Source of the DNA: Topomyia yanbarensis
Taxonomy: Eukaryota; Arthropoda; Insecta; Diptera; Culicidae
Assembly: GCF_030247195.1 (NCBI RefSeq)
Contig: NC_080671.1
Span: forward strand, 65,347,412-65,411,411
DNA length: 64,000 nt
Direction: 5' to 3'
Shown here: positions 47,413 to 56,653 of the stretch, in pieces
Position numbering within the stretch: the first letter of the stretch is position 1
Layout of the letters: every line of letters begins with the position of its first letter
Program-made: the position numbers and the translations under genes
Notes under the pieces: generated by a model
The model's database searches: none
What the model was told of the DNA's origin: nothing
What the model saw: only the letters and a program-made list of their open reading frames with translations

Positions 47413-48059
47413 GGGTACGTCCATATACCACGTGGACAGTTTAGGGGAGGGTAGGGGTATGAAAAAGTCCACGCTTGTCCATGGATAGAGGGTAAAGGTA
47501 CGAGAATTATCCACCTGGACTCTTGACGATTTTTTCCTTTTTTAGAATGAAGAACAAATTTTCAAACAAACACTAACGCATTGACATAGGCGCATGCTTT
47601 TTTCCTTCCATTTTTTCCCAATAGTACGAAACAATTTCTTTAACTGTAATCCAATTCTTAGAATTGTTTTGGATTCGATAATTGGTTCACGACCCAATTC
47701 AAGAATTCATATGTTACTTCCATTAAGACACAAAAACTTTAAAAATTAAAGTTAATTTTTTTAAACTGATCTTGTTAAAAATGAGATAAATTCTCAAAAT
47801 AAAAAAAATTCGCATGAAAAAAACGAAGGTAGAGTACAATAACATTGAACATCAAAGTAGTCCAATGCATTGGAAAAATCTCTAGTTTCCAGGATTGTAA
47901 AACTCTTTTATGTAATTATCGGACAAAAAATGGGAAAAAAACTACGTGGACATCGTGGGTAGGAGTAAGGATACATAGGTCGTCCACGCTTGTCTACGGA
48001 GGCGGAGGAGGAGGTCGAACACCAAGATATTTCTGTCCACGTGGTATATGAACGGCCCC
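47413..48059. mobile_element. 647-bp MITE, GGG.CGT.CATATACCACGTGGACA family
   Basis: The ends are inverted repeats of about 27 bp sharing ATATACCACGTGGACAG. Subterminal parts carry further copies of GTCCACGCTTGTC and G-rich tracts in direct and inverted arrangement. There is no coding capacity. A clear target duplication is not visible. The build (GGG start, CATA, an ACGT core, G- or C-rich tracts) resembles the 260-bp family at 10960 and 58744. Confidence 0.7.
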
Positions 48060-49171
48060 AATTATGATTCTTTGTCTTGCAGTGTTACTAATTGGGCAAC
48101 TTTACCAGATACCACAACAATCTCAAGTCAGATCCATGTAGATAGGGAATCCCATAGAGCATGGTAGAGGTACCATTCAAGTTCATCATTGAAGAAGAAA
48201 GTTACCAGATGCACGTCTTTTCCCCGTCGTTTGCAAAACAAGAACAGTCGAGCAGAATCACATCGAGAAAACGGAAGGTCGTCGGTATAAAGGCACGAAT
48301 AATGGCAATGAGAACTCTAAACTTTGAAATAACACCACCCGAACGCAGAAGAAACACCGGGTGTGCTCGCCGAGCTAGCTAATGGGAAAATAAAATTTTG
48401 CAAAATATTATACGAGCTTGGGCTTATGGGGTTTTCGTTGCTCACACGGATGTTTGCCGGAATGTACGATGCAATGTACGGTTGAGTAATTCTACAAATT
48501 TGTGGCCATAATTATTTAGTGCGTTTTTAAAAATTAGGTGCATGTGAGTAAAGCAATTATTCTTTGTTTTGGACAGATTTCAAAATTTTTCAAAATTACC
48601 CCGCCCATTTTTAATTTACCCAATGCAATAATTTCAGTTTCGCTAAAACACGAAAATAGTATTCAGCAACCAGAATTATGCGATTTTCAAATTATATTTT
48701 ACTCAAAATAAAATTAACATAGAACAGACCATTATTTTCATTGGACTACTAATTCATAATGGGATTAATTGGGAATATTTTGTTCGTTAAATTCCTAACC
48801 CACAAATACTCAAAGAAGTGCGTCCTTTAACCTGAACTTTTTAAGTCGAAAACTCTTTTGATTAGTTATGGAATTTGCATTTCGACTTCATCTCATCAGA
48901 ATCCAACACTAGCTTAGTGACAGCTAGCGCCGGATTGACGAAATATATTAAAACAATATTGATTAGTTTTATGATGGTACTGCAATAATCGAAAGAGACT
49001 GCCCACAAGGAAAAAATTTCTTTGCGCGAAGAACGTTTTTGCCAGAAGTGCTAGGCAAGCATTTTGAAAAAATCTCAAAAATCAGCAATGTTTTAGATTT
49101 AAAACTCTTCCTTTCTAAAGTCATAAAACAGTATGCATTAAAGATATCGTTCAACGTAAAAATAGGCCAAT
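48060..49171. other. No recognisable gene
   Basis: AT-rich sequence with short frames (48161-48382, 48969-49154) and no domain. It ends at the 5-bp duplication of the LTR retrotransposon. Confidence 0.4.
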
Positions 49172-49176
49172 ACTTA

Positions 49177-50735
49177 TGTCGTAACCGGACGTTTTGCTGT
49201 GCCCAGACAGCTCATTGGCTGCCGTTGCACTGCTGTGCGTTGCCATTGTAATCGCTGGCCGTTATTTGCCGCGGACTTTCGACAGAGGGCTTGCAGTTAC
49301 TCTGTTCCCGAAGAACAGAGGGCTCGCTTACTCATCTACTTGTCACTTGGCTTGGGAGGGGGTTCTGCTGATGGCTGCTGCTGGTCGTCCTTGTTTGCCA
49401 CGGACTTTCGACAGAGGGCTTGCAGTTACTCTGTTCCCGAAGAACAGAGGGCTCGCTTACTCATCTACTTGTCACTTGGCTTGGGTGGGGGTTCTGCTGA
49501 TGGCTGCTGTTGGTCGTCCTTGTTTGCCACGGACTTTCGACAGAGGGCTTGCAGTTACTCTGTTCCCGAAGAACAGAGGGCTCGCTTACTCATCTACTTG
49601 TCACTTGGGAGGGGGTTCTGCTGATGGCTGCTGCTGGTCGTCCTTGTTTGCAACGGACTTTCGACAGAGGGCTTGCAGTTACTCTGTTCCCGAAGAACAG
49701 AGGGCTCGCTTACTCATCTACTTGTCACTGGGAGGGGATTCTGCTGATGGCTGCTGGTTGCTGTTGCTCGTCCTTCCTTCTAGGCGTCCGAATTGCGAAT
49801 GACTCGCTTGTCCGTTGTGCACGCTTTATATAGCTGCCGTGCTAGCTCTCATCCGAGCTTTGGGAGGGGATTCTGCTGATGGCTGCTGGTTGCTGATGCT
49901 CGTCCTTCCTTCTAGGCGTCCGAATTGCGAATGACTCGCTTGTCCGTTGTGCACGCTTTATATAGCTGCCGTGCTAGCTCTCATCCGAGCTTTGGGAGGG
50001 GATTCTGCTGATGGCTGCTGGTTGCTGATGCTCGTCCTTCCTTCTAGGCGTCCGAATTGCGAATGACTCGCTTGTCCGTTGTGCACGCTTTATATAGCTG
50101 CCGTGCTAGCTCTCATCCGAGCTTTGGGAGGGGATTCTGCTGATGGCTGCTGGTTGCTGATGCTCGTTCTTCCTTCTAGGCGTCCGAATTGCGAATGACT
50201 CGCTTGTCCGTTGTGCACGCTTTATATAGCTGCCGTGCTAGCTCTCATCCGAGCTTTGGGAGGGGATTCTGCTGATGGCTGCTGGTTGCTGATGCTCGTC
50301 CTTCCTTCTAGGCGTCCGAATTGCGAATGACTCGCTTGTCCGTTGTGCACGCTTTATATAGCTGCCGTGCTAGCTCTCATCCGAGCTTTGGGAGGGGATT
50401 CTGCTGATGGCTGCTGGTTGCTGATGCTCGTCCTTCCTTCTAGGCGTCCGAATTGCGAATGACTCGCTTGTTCGTCGCGCACGCCTTATATAGCGGTAGT
50501 ACTCGTTCTTGTTTCGATTTTGGGAGGGGATTCTGATGATGGCTAGCAGCAGTGCTTACTCTCGCTTCGAGTTCGGAAGAGGGTGAATAAGTAGAAGTCA
50601 AATACTAAGAACAATGTAATGTCCCAATCAGCGAAAGCAAGGGAAGTTTCAATCAAATTGAATCGTGCTAATTTATTTCAAAGTTTTTCATTTATTTATT
50701 TATTTTTATTCTACTAACATATTATTTACTCTACA
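49177..50735 (-). repeat. 3' LTR (1559 bp)
   Basis: On the sense strand it starts TGTAGAG and ends ACGACA, giving the usual TG...CA. It is 396 bp (three 132-bp units) longer than the 5' LTR and holds six 132-bp units (49731-50522) and four units of about 129 bp (49273-49730). One base difference (C to T near 50167) marks one of the extra units. Confidence 0.93.
49731..50522 (-). promoter_or_regulatory. Six tandem core-promoter units in the 3' LTR
   Basis: Same unit as in the 5' LTR, repeated six times at exact 132-bp spacing. TATA boxes are at plus-strand 49824, 49956, 50088, 50220, 50352 and 50484; the last is the variant TATATAAGG. Since the 3' LTR seeds nothing until it recombines or is copied, the extra units would affect read-out into flanking DNA rather than the element itself. 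Confidence 0.65.
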
Positions 50736-50747
50736 ATGCCCTCCTAC
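50736..50747 (-). other. Polypurine tract
   Basis: On the sense strand AGTAGGAGGGCA lies directly before the TGTAGAG start of the 3' LTR. This purine-rich word is the likely primer for second-strand DNA synthesis. It is short and carries two pyrimidines near its end. Confidence 0.55.
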
Positions 50748-50753
50748 TGTACT

Positions 50754-52895
50754 CTAATCAAAAATTGAATATAGAACCATATCGCTGAATCGTGACGGTT
50801 TCTTGATTGAACGTTTGGGTCTTTCGAGCTGTTGGTCTTTAAAACTATCTAATTCTTCCTCATAGAGTTGGGTTTCTGGCAAAATTACACTATCTTCTAT
50901 TTCATCGCTGTTTTCGTTCTGCAACAAAATCGGAACTTTCTTCACATCTTGGACGTTTCTTGAATATTGAACACCTCTGTCACTTTGTACAATAACTTTT
51001 GCTCCTTCTCTAGCCAAAACCGTATAACGATGCTTCGCGAAAATTGGATCTCCTTTCTGTTTTGTAGTTTGAGTCAAAAGTACCATATCTCCAACGGCTA
51101 TGTTCGAGTCTCTCGCACCTCTAATCTTATCGGCATATATCTTGCTGTCAAATTTAGATGTGGCATCCTTCTCGCGGATATCTGTTCTATCGATATTGTC
51201 CGAAGAAATTGACTCCCACAAGAACGGAAATGTTCCTCTAAATCGCCAACCTACCAAAAGTTCGAACGGTGTTACACCCAATCGTGATAGCGGTCGCACC
51301 TTGTTATGCATGTGTAAATATTTTTCCAATGCCAACTTCCAGTTAACATTATCTATCTTTGCAGCCGTTAGAGCATCTTTCAGTCCTTTATTTTGACGCT
51401 CTACTGCCCCATTCGACTGTGCGCTCAGCGGGATGGATTTTCTAACTTTGACTCCTTTGTCTTCCCAAGTTTTAATAAATCTTTCACTTTGGAATGGTGG
51501 ACCATTGTCGCTAAAAATTACCAAAGGATATCCCCATACTTCGAAGACTCTACTCAATGCTTCATTGGTGCTGTTTGCATCAGTACTCTTTATCTCTATT
51601 ACGTGTAGGTACCTCGAATAGGTATCAACAACAACCAGAAATTCCCCAGATCCACAATCTTTGAAAGCAAAGAAATCTATCTGGAGAATTTCCCAGGGGC
51701 CGTTTGGTAATTCACGACTTGCCAAGGGGATAGGTGGATTTCTTCGTGATAGTCGAAAACAAGTCTCACAGCTTTTAACAAATGTGTCTACATGCTTGGC
51801 CATTCCCGGCCACCAAAAATAATTCCGTAAGATCTTTTTCATGGAAACTGCACCCATGTGTCCTTGATGAGCTGAACGTAGTGCTCTCTCTCGCAGAGTA
51901 TATGGAAGAATTACTCGATCTCTAATGAAAACTAAGGCTCCCAGAACTCTTAAATTTTTTGCTTCTGACTCGAACCTTCGCAAATTTTTATGCCAGTGTC
52001 CAGTTTTGATTGCTTCACATACGTCTATCAACTCATCGTCTTTTTCGGCTTCAACCTCGATGTCATCCCAAGTAAATTCCATCGCGCCGGTATCCAAAAA
52101 ATACAAGAGGTGCTTTTCGTTGTCCTCGTTAAAAGGTTCTAATGATTGCGATTCTTTTACCAACCGAGACAGTACGTCAGCCACGTTCATTTCTCCAATA
52201 ACTCGTACCACCTTGAAGTTATATGGCTGTAAGCGCAGAGCCCATGCTTCAGCACGTGAAACTGCCCGCTTTCCGATTCTGTGCAGTCCTCCGAAAATAA
52301 ATTCGTTTGATTCTGCATCCGTCCGAATAGTGAAACTTATGCTCAAAAGGTAAATCGAGAATCGTTCGACGCCCCATACCATAGCAAGCGCTTCCTTTTG
52401 AGTTTGCGGGTATTTCTTCTCAGCCAGTGTTAATGCCTTTGAAGCACATGCAATTATTCGGGGTTTGGAGTCAGTGCCGTACTGGACTAAAACGGCACCT
52501 AGTCCATAGGGGGAGGCATCCACGAATAATTCCGTTTCATCTTCACGGCTGAAGTACCCCAGAGTCTTAATACAGTTCCAGGCGCTGCTTTTCAAGTAAT
52601 TGAACTCGTCTTCCAAATCTTGGTTCCAATAGAAACAAGTAGCATTAGCCAATTCTCGCAGATTCCGCGTTTTGTCCGCTCGCAAAGGAACGAATCGGTC
52701 GATAAAAGTTATCAAACCCAAGAAGCTTTTCACTTCCGCTTGTGTTGCAGGTTTTCTGGAATTCTTTATTGCTCCGATTTTTTCTTCTTCTACTTGCCAT
52801 CCTTTTTTTGACACCATAAATCCCAAAAACTTAACCTCTTCTTTTCCGAAAGCACATTTTTCAAGGTTTATTTTAACGTTGTGATTCTCGAGTTT
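50754..52895 (-). CDS. pol: Pol, second part: RNase H and integrase
   Basis: Continuous in frame with the RT part, after the TAG at 52896-52898; the first methionine is at 52826, 23 codons in. Numbering from there, RNase H has D103 in FVDASPYGLGA, E145 near QKEAL, and D170 and D217. The integrase zinc finger is H320, H323, C353, C356. The catalytic core has D384 (LQIDFF), D440 (FSDNGPPF) and E476 (GAVERQ), giving a DD35E triad. A basic C-terminal tail ends 19 bases before the 3' LTR. RNase H degrades template RNA; integrase inserts the cDNA. All catalytic residues are present, so the single stop is the only obvious lesion. Confidence 0.88.
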   Translation of the reverse strand, partial: KLENHNVKINLEKCAFGKEEVKFLGFMVSKKGWQVEEEKIGAIKNSRKPATQAEVKSFLGLITFIDRFVPLRADKTRNLRELANATCFYWNQDLEDEFNYLKSSAWNCIKTLGYFSREDETELFVDASPYGLGAVLVQYGTDSKPRIIACASKALTLAEKKYPQTQKEALAMVWGVERFSIYLLSISFTIRTDAESNEFIFGGLHRIGKRAVSRAEAWALRLQPYNFKVVRVIGEMNVADVLSRLVKESQSLEPFNEDNEKHLLYFLDTGAMEFTWDDIEVEAEKDDELIDVCEAIKTGHWHKNLRRFESEAKNLRVLGALVFIRDRVILPYTLRERALRSAHQGHMGAVSMKKILRNYFWWPGMAKHVDTFVKSCETCFRLSRRNPPIPLASRELPNGPWEILQIDFFAFKDCGSGEFLVVVDTYSRYLHVIEIKSTDANSTNEALSRVFEVWGYPLVIFSDNGPPFQSERFIKTWEDKGVKVRKSIPLSAQSNGAVERQNKGLKDALTAAKIDNVNWKLALEKYLHMHNKVRPLSRLGVTPFELLVGWRFRGTFPFLWESISSDNIDRTDIREKDATSKFDSKIYADKIRGARDSNIAVGDMVLLTQTTKQKGDPIFAKHRYTVLAREGAKVIVQSDRGVQYSRNVQDVKKVPILLQNENSDEIEDSVILPETQLYEEELDSFKDQQLERPKRSIKKPSRFSDMVLYSIFD

Positions 52896-53978
52896 CTACA
52901 TTACTTCTTCCAAGTTATGATCATGTTCTTCTTTTGTCCTTCCGAATACTAGGACGTCATCTAGATAATTCACCGTTCCTTTACATCCCGCCAACACTAT
53001 TGTTTGCATCACCTCCTGAAATATGTCCGGAGCATTTGTCAGTCCAAAAGGTAATCGGCAGCATCTATAAAGCGCCTCTCCCGCAAAGAAGTTAGTAAGA
53101 TGTCGTGACTTTTCGTCAAGGACAATGTGGAAAAACGCGTTGGTTAAGTCAATTGTGGAAAAAAACTTCGCACCATGCAACTCCAACAATATTGACTCAA
53201 GCGTTGGCATCTTGAATGGTGTTCTATTAATGCACTTATTTGGCCCACGTAAATCCACAACCAGACGAATATCGGTTTTTCCTTTCGGGACTACCAATAG
53301 TGACGAGCAAAAACTTCGGTCCATATCCATAGTCACCTTTTCGATAATCCCGGAGTCTTGTAATTCAGTCAATTTTTGTTTGGTCAACTCTTTGAACGCA
53401 GCTGGGATGTGCGTGTAAACGTTTCTTGAAGGTGGCATCGAACTATCGTAACTTAACGTAACTGGTGGTATATTGAATTTCGGAAACTCTGGTATAATAT
53501 CTGACTGAATGCAGTGTACAGAAAACTCACATCGCCAATCCGATTCTACGGTTCTCTCGACTGGCACATCTAGTCCCACTGCCAGCAAGCTGTATCTCGT
53601 AGAGGTATTGAATCCTAATAGAGATTTTGCTTCGCGTACCACGTAAAACTTTTCTATTGTAACTGGTCTGTCGTTGGAAATTAATAATTCAGTCGAAAAA
53701 GTGGCTACAACATCAATGCACCCTTGTGTTGCGTATGCGCGTAGAGGTTTGTCCGATTCGTAACATAGCTCGAACAAATTTTGCTTAGCTGTCTCATCTC
53801 GTATAATTTCATTGAATGACTCTAGCGTTATAGTGTTGACTTGTGCGCCAGAGTCTATGAAAAATATAACCTTTATTCCGGCAACATATCCTGCGACATA
53901 TGCACTTCTGTCTGATAAACCAGATTCGATTTTATCTATTTCAGCAACTTTCTCATTCGATGGCGGAGGATAATATAC
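52896..53978 (-). CDS. pol: Pol, first part: protease and reverse transcriptase
   Basis: The frame is open from 54005 to a TAG at 52896. It begins with the aspartic protease: FFIDSGAQVN carries the catalytic DSGA (around 53850). RT follows with its motifs in order: VVDLR (fingers), FSTIDLTNAFFHI with the first catalytic D, LPFGLTNAP, and YLDD with the other two (around 52950). These enzymes process the polyprotein and make DNA from the element's RNA in the particle. There is no good start codon of its own, so translation probably depends on Gag. The TAG follows the RT palm and keeps the frame of the downstream part; this copy would make no RNase H or integrase unless the stop is read through. 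Confidence 0.88.
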   Translation of the reverse strand, partial: VYYPPPSNEKVAEIDKIESGLSDRSAYVAGYVAGIKVIFFIDSGAQVNTITLESFNEIIRDETAKQNLFELCYESDKPLRAYATQGCIDVVATFSTELLISNDRPVTIEKFYVVREAKSLLGFNTSTRYSLLAVGLDVPVERTVESDWRCEFSVHCIQSDIIPEFPKFNIPPVTLSYDSSMPPSRNVYTHIPAAFKELTKQKLTELQDSGIIEKVTMDMDRSFCSSLLVVPKGKTDIRLVVDLRGPNKCINRTPFKMPTLESILLELHGAKFFSTIDLTNAFFHIVLDEKSRHLTNFFAGEALYRCCRLPFGLTNAPDIFQEVMQTIVLAGCKGTVNYLDDVLVFGRTKEEHDHNLEEVM

Positions 53979-54122
53979 CTGTAACGACGTTATACAAAAA
54001 ATTGTTTATTCTTCATTTTATTTTATTCTTCCTTAGTATTATTACAGTCATATTTTGTTTGGATAAAAACCAAAATTAATCCACTTTTTTTTTACTTATT
54101 CATTATTGTCTTCTTGCATTAC
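53979..54122 (-). other. Candidate 144-nt intron joining gag to pol
   Basis: The sense strand reads CAG|GTAATG at 54125-54117 and TTACAG|GTATAT at 53984-53973, near-ideal donor and acceptor sequences. A TACTAAG branch-point-like word lies about 55 nt before the acceptor. The interval is 144 nt, phase 0, and contains the gag stop and every other in-frame stop before pol. Removing it joins the codon for Q in DQIQ of Gag to VYYPPP in the pol frame. No methionine codon exists in pol upstream of the protease, so independent initiation is unlikely. Splicing is not proven by sequence alone. Confidence 0.5.
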
Positions 54123-55376
54123 CTGAATTTGATCTTTGTCCTCTTCCACTTTCTGAACAACTGCGATTTTGGATGGAGGTTCATTATCTTCTCCTGTCCA
54201 GCGCCGTTTCTGGGGTTCCTGCTTTACTTTAGAGCACGCTCGCGCAATGTGGCCTCGGCGATTACAGTTTCGACAATCTTTGTCACGGTGGAAGCAATCC
54301 TCCGGTGTGTGATATGAGCTCAAACATCTCCAACAAGCTTGGAACGATCTCTGGCTCCTTACTGGACCACGAATTGAATTGTCTCTCCCACGTCTACTGG
54401 AATATCCTCTGTTCTGCTCGAAATTGCCACGGCGGTATTGGCCGTAGTCACTTTGTTGACGAGAAACTGTTGCCACTGTTGCCGATTTTTGTAGATGAAG
54501 CCGTCTGTAATCATCCTCGTTTTCCAGCTCCACTTCTCTGATGCGGACTTGATCGATTAACTCGTTCAATGTTCCTCCGTCGGTAAGAACCCGATACGCA
54601 AGAGTTCTTACACGACTGTCTGTTGACCCTCTGGTAATCGTACGAGAAATTGCTTCGAATTCTTCATCCGTTTTATAATTGCACAACTTAGATGCGGCAG
54701 CTACTCTCTTCACATATTCGATGTTCATTTCACCGTTTTTTTGTACCATGTTGGCTAGTTTGCTACGCTGAGACAAAATGTAGGCTCTTGATCCGAAGTA
54801 ACCGTCTAGTCGAGCGATTGCGTTCGAATATGGAAATGATTCTTCATCTGGCATTCCTGGCTGCGTATTTGTTCCATCGAGCAATTCCAGTAGCACGGGT
54901 CCAGCTTTGATCCGGAATAAGTCATGTTTCGTTGTCTCACCGGATGCTTGAATGAGATTCATCGACGCATTGAAAACATTTTTCCAATGGTCATATACTC
55001 GCTTGTTAAGCTCCGTATCACTTGTGGCTAGAACACATTCCGGAATATTGAGGCTGCTCAGAGACATGTTGCTCATTGTCATCAGGAGTGTCTCATTTCC
55101 ACTCATCTGATCGTCCCGCATAGTACTTGACCTGGCTTCAGCAAAATCTCTATTCTGATTCCTCAAGGCCAAGGTTCGACTCAGTTCTTCCTTCTCCATA
55201 CGGGTTTTTTGCAATTCCGCTTTCACTTTCGACAGCTCTTCCTTCATTTTCTTCGAAGACAGCTCTTCTTTCTCCTTGCGTTTTTTCTCTAGCTCCGATT
55301 TGGTGCTGAATAGCTCATCCTTCATTTTCTTCGTCAACTTTACTTTTGCGTTTCTGTGAACAGAAGATAGCACCAT
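54096..55376 (-). CDS. gag: Gag polyprotein of the LTR retrotransposon
   Basis: 426 codons from an ATG that is immediately preceded by an in-frame stop, so the start is secure. Gag builds the virus-like particle in which the element's RNA is reverse transcribed. Residues about 12-75 are very rich in K and E with leucines in heptad-like spacing and should form a coiled coil. The middle part has no motif I can name. Near the C-terminus are two zinc knuckles of the form C-x2-C-x4-H-x4-C (residues 348-361 and 368-381), the nucleic-acid-binding signature of nucleocapsid. The frame closes with TAA at 54096. A strong 5' splice-site word, CAG|GTAATG, lies eight codons before the stop and may start an intron that links Gag to Pol. 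Confidence 0.92.
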   Translation of the reverse strand: MVLSSVHRNAKVKLTKKMKDELFSTKSELEKKRKEKEELSSKKMKEELSKVKAELQKTRMEKEELSRTLALRNQNRDFAEARSSTMRDDQMSGNETLLMTMSNMSLSSLNIPECVLATSDTELNKRVYDHWKNVFNASMNLIQASGETTKHDLFRIKAGPVLLELLDGTNTQPGMPDEESFPYSNAIARLDGYFGSRAYILSQRSKLANMVQKNGEMNIEYVKRVAAASKLCNYKTDEEFEAISRTITRGSTDSRVRTLAYRVLTDGGTLNELIDQVRIREVELENEDDYRRLHLQKSATVATVSRQQSDYGQYRRGNFEQNRGYSSRRGRDNSIRGPVRSQRSFQACWRCLSSYHTPEDCFHRDKDCRNCNRRGHIARACSKVKQEPQKRRWTGEDNEPPSKIAVVQKVEEDKDQIQVMQEDNNE

Positions 55377-55690
55377 TTAATTCCTTATTATTCGTTATAG
55401 TTGAAAATATTTGACTTTATTCAATAAACTGTGCCTTTCCAATCACATATTTATAAAATTTGTTTGCTTTGCTTTTTTTTTAACTTTAACATATTTAAAA
55501 CTCTTCCTTTCCTATAAGAGTTTGTATTTCAAATTTGCATTTATTGCTTGATCTCCCCCTTTTCCATGAGAGATCTTAACTTTATGCATTTAGAACTCTT
55601 CCTTTACTATAAGAGTTCACTTATATCAAAGATGATATTCTCCAGATAATTGATCAAACTCACCTATTTTTGGAAAACGTTCCATCGCTA
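55377..55690 (-). other. Retrotransposon leader with two small inverted repeats
   Basis: This is the untranslated stretch between the primer site and gag. Two near-identical hairpin words (stem arms AACTCTT and AAGAGTT around a 10-nt loop) lie at 55499-55522 and 55594-55617, 95 bp apart within a longer direct repeat. The position suits RNA packaging or dimerisation signals, but this is inference. Confidence 0.45.
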
Positions 55691-55702
55691 CCAACTGCGC
55701 CA
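55691..55702 (-). other. Primer-binding site
   Basis: One base after the 5' LTR the sense strand reads TGGCGCAGTTGG. Its complement ends in CCA, as a tRNA 3' end should. The first nine bases fit the acceptor end of an insect serine tRNA as I remember it, with a mismatch at base ten. Serine tRNA priming has been described for Mag-like elements. Confidence 0.6.
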
Positions 55703-55799
55703 TTGTCGTAACCGGACGTTTTGCTGTGCCCAGACAGCTCATTGGCTGCCGTTGCACTGCTGTGCGTTGCCATTGTAATCGCTGGCCGTTATTTGCCGC

Positions 55800-56257
55800 G
55801 GACTTTCGACAGAGGGCTTGCAGTTACTCTGTTCCCGAAGAACAGAGGGCTCGCTTACTCATCTACTTGTCACTTGGCTTGGGAGGGGGTTCTGCTGATG
55901 GCTGCTGCTGGTCGTCCTTGTTTGCCACGGACTTTCGACAGAGGGCTTGCAGTTACTCTGTTCCCGAAGAACAGAGGGCTCGCTTACTCATCTACTTGTC
56001 ACTTGGCTTGGGTGGGGGTTCTGCTGATGGCTGCTGTTGGTCGTCCTTGTTTGCCACGGACTTTCGACAGAGGGCTTGCAGTTACTCTGTTCCCGAAGAA
56101 CAGAGGGCTCGCTTACTCATCTACTTGTCACTTGGGAGGGGGTTCTGCTGATGGCTGCTGCTGGTCGTCCTTGTTTGCAACGGACTTTCGACAGAGGGCT
56201 TGCAGTTACTCTGTTCCCGAAGAACAGAGGGCTCGCTTACTCATCTACTTGTCACTG
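55800..56257 (-). repeat. Four tandem units of about 129 bp with a stem-loop, 5' LTR
   Basis: Each unit contains an 8-bp perfect inverted repeat, CTCTGTTC and GAACAGAG, around a 5-nt loop (plus-strand 55827-55847, 55956-55976, 56085-56105, 56209-56229). Spacing is 129, 129 and 124 bp. This part lies downstream of the promoter units, so the four stem-loops would be in the RNA leader. The same array is at 49273-49730 in the 3' LTR. Confidence 0.7.
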
Positions 56258-56653
56258 GGAGGGGATTCTGCTGATGGCTGCTGGTTGCTGTTGCTCGTCC
56301 TTCCTTCTAGGCGTCCGAATTGCGAATGACTCGCTTGTCCGTTGTGCACGCTTTATATAGCTGCCGTGCTAGCTCTCATCCGAGCTTTGGGAGGGGATTC
56401 TGCTGATGGCTGCTGGTTGCTGATGCTCGTCCTTCCTTCTAGGCGTCCGAATTGCGAATGACTCGCTTGTCCGTTGTGCACGCTTTATATAGCTGCCGTG
56501 CTAGCTCTCATCCGAGCTTTGGGAGGGGATTCTGCTGATGGCTGCTGGTTGCTGATGCTCGTCCTTCCTTCTAGGCGTCCGAATTGCGAATGACTCGCTT
56601 GTTCGTCGCGCACGCCTTATATAGCGGTAGTACTCGTTCTTGTTTCGATTTTG
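56258..56653 (-). promoter_or_regulatory. Three tandem core-promoter units in the 5' LTR
   Basis: Each 132-bp unit on the sense strand carries a TATA box, TATATAAAG or TATATAAGG (plus-strand positions 56351-56359, 56483-56491, 56615-56623). The initiator TCATTC follows with its A 32 bases downstream of the first T. GGACG lies at +28 to +32, matching the downstream promoter element consensus RGWYV. The three elements keep the same spacing in every unit I checked. Transcription could therefore start at any of three sites. Confidence 0.7.

Noticed and set aside
49194..49802. 202-codon open frame on the plus strand, also at 55721-56329
   Set aside because: It lies antisense in the LTR and exists because both repeat units are multiples of three (129 and 132 bp). 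It translates the tandem repeats and has no domain; two other plus-strand frames are open for the same reason.
50736..50753. env gene downstream of integrase
   Set aside because: Only 18 bases separate the pol stop from the LTR, so there is no room for env and no sign of an errantivirus.
50967..52811. Several plus-strand frames of 60 to 142 codons
   Set aside because: All lie opposite pol and have no domain.
54006..54098. Gag-Pol fusion by a single ribosomal frameshift at the A-run near 54084
   Set aside because: Gag and the protease frame are the same frame, so one shift would not reach it, and several stops lie between. Splicing fits better.
55677..55702. tRNA gene fragment (GGCGCAGTTGGTAGCG resembles a tRNA A box)
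   Set aside because: It lies directly next to the LTR and its complement ends in CCA, so it is better explained as the primer-binding site; there is no B box or tRNA fold.
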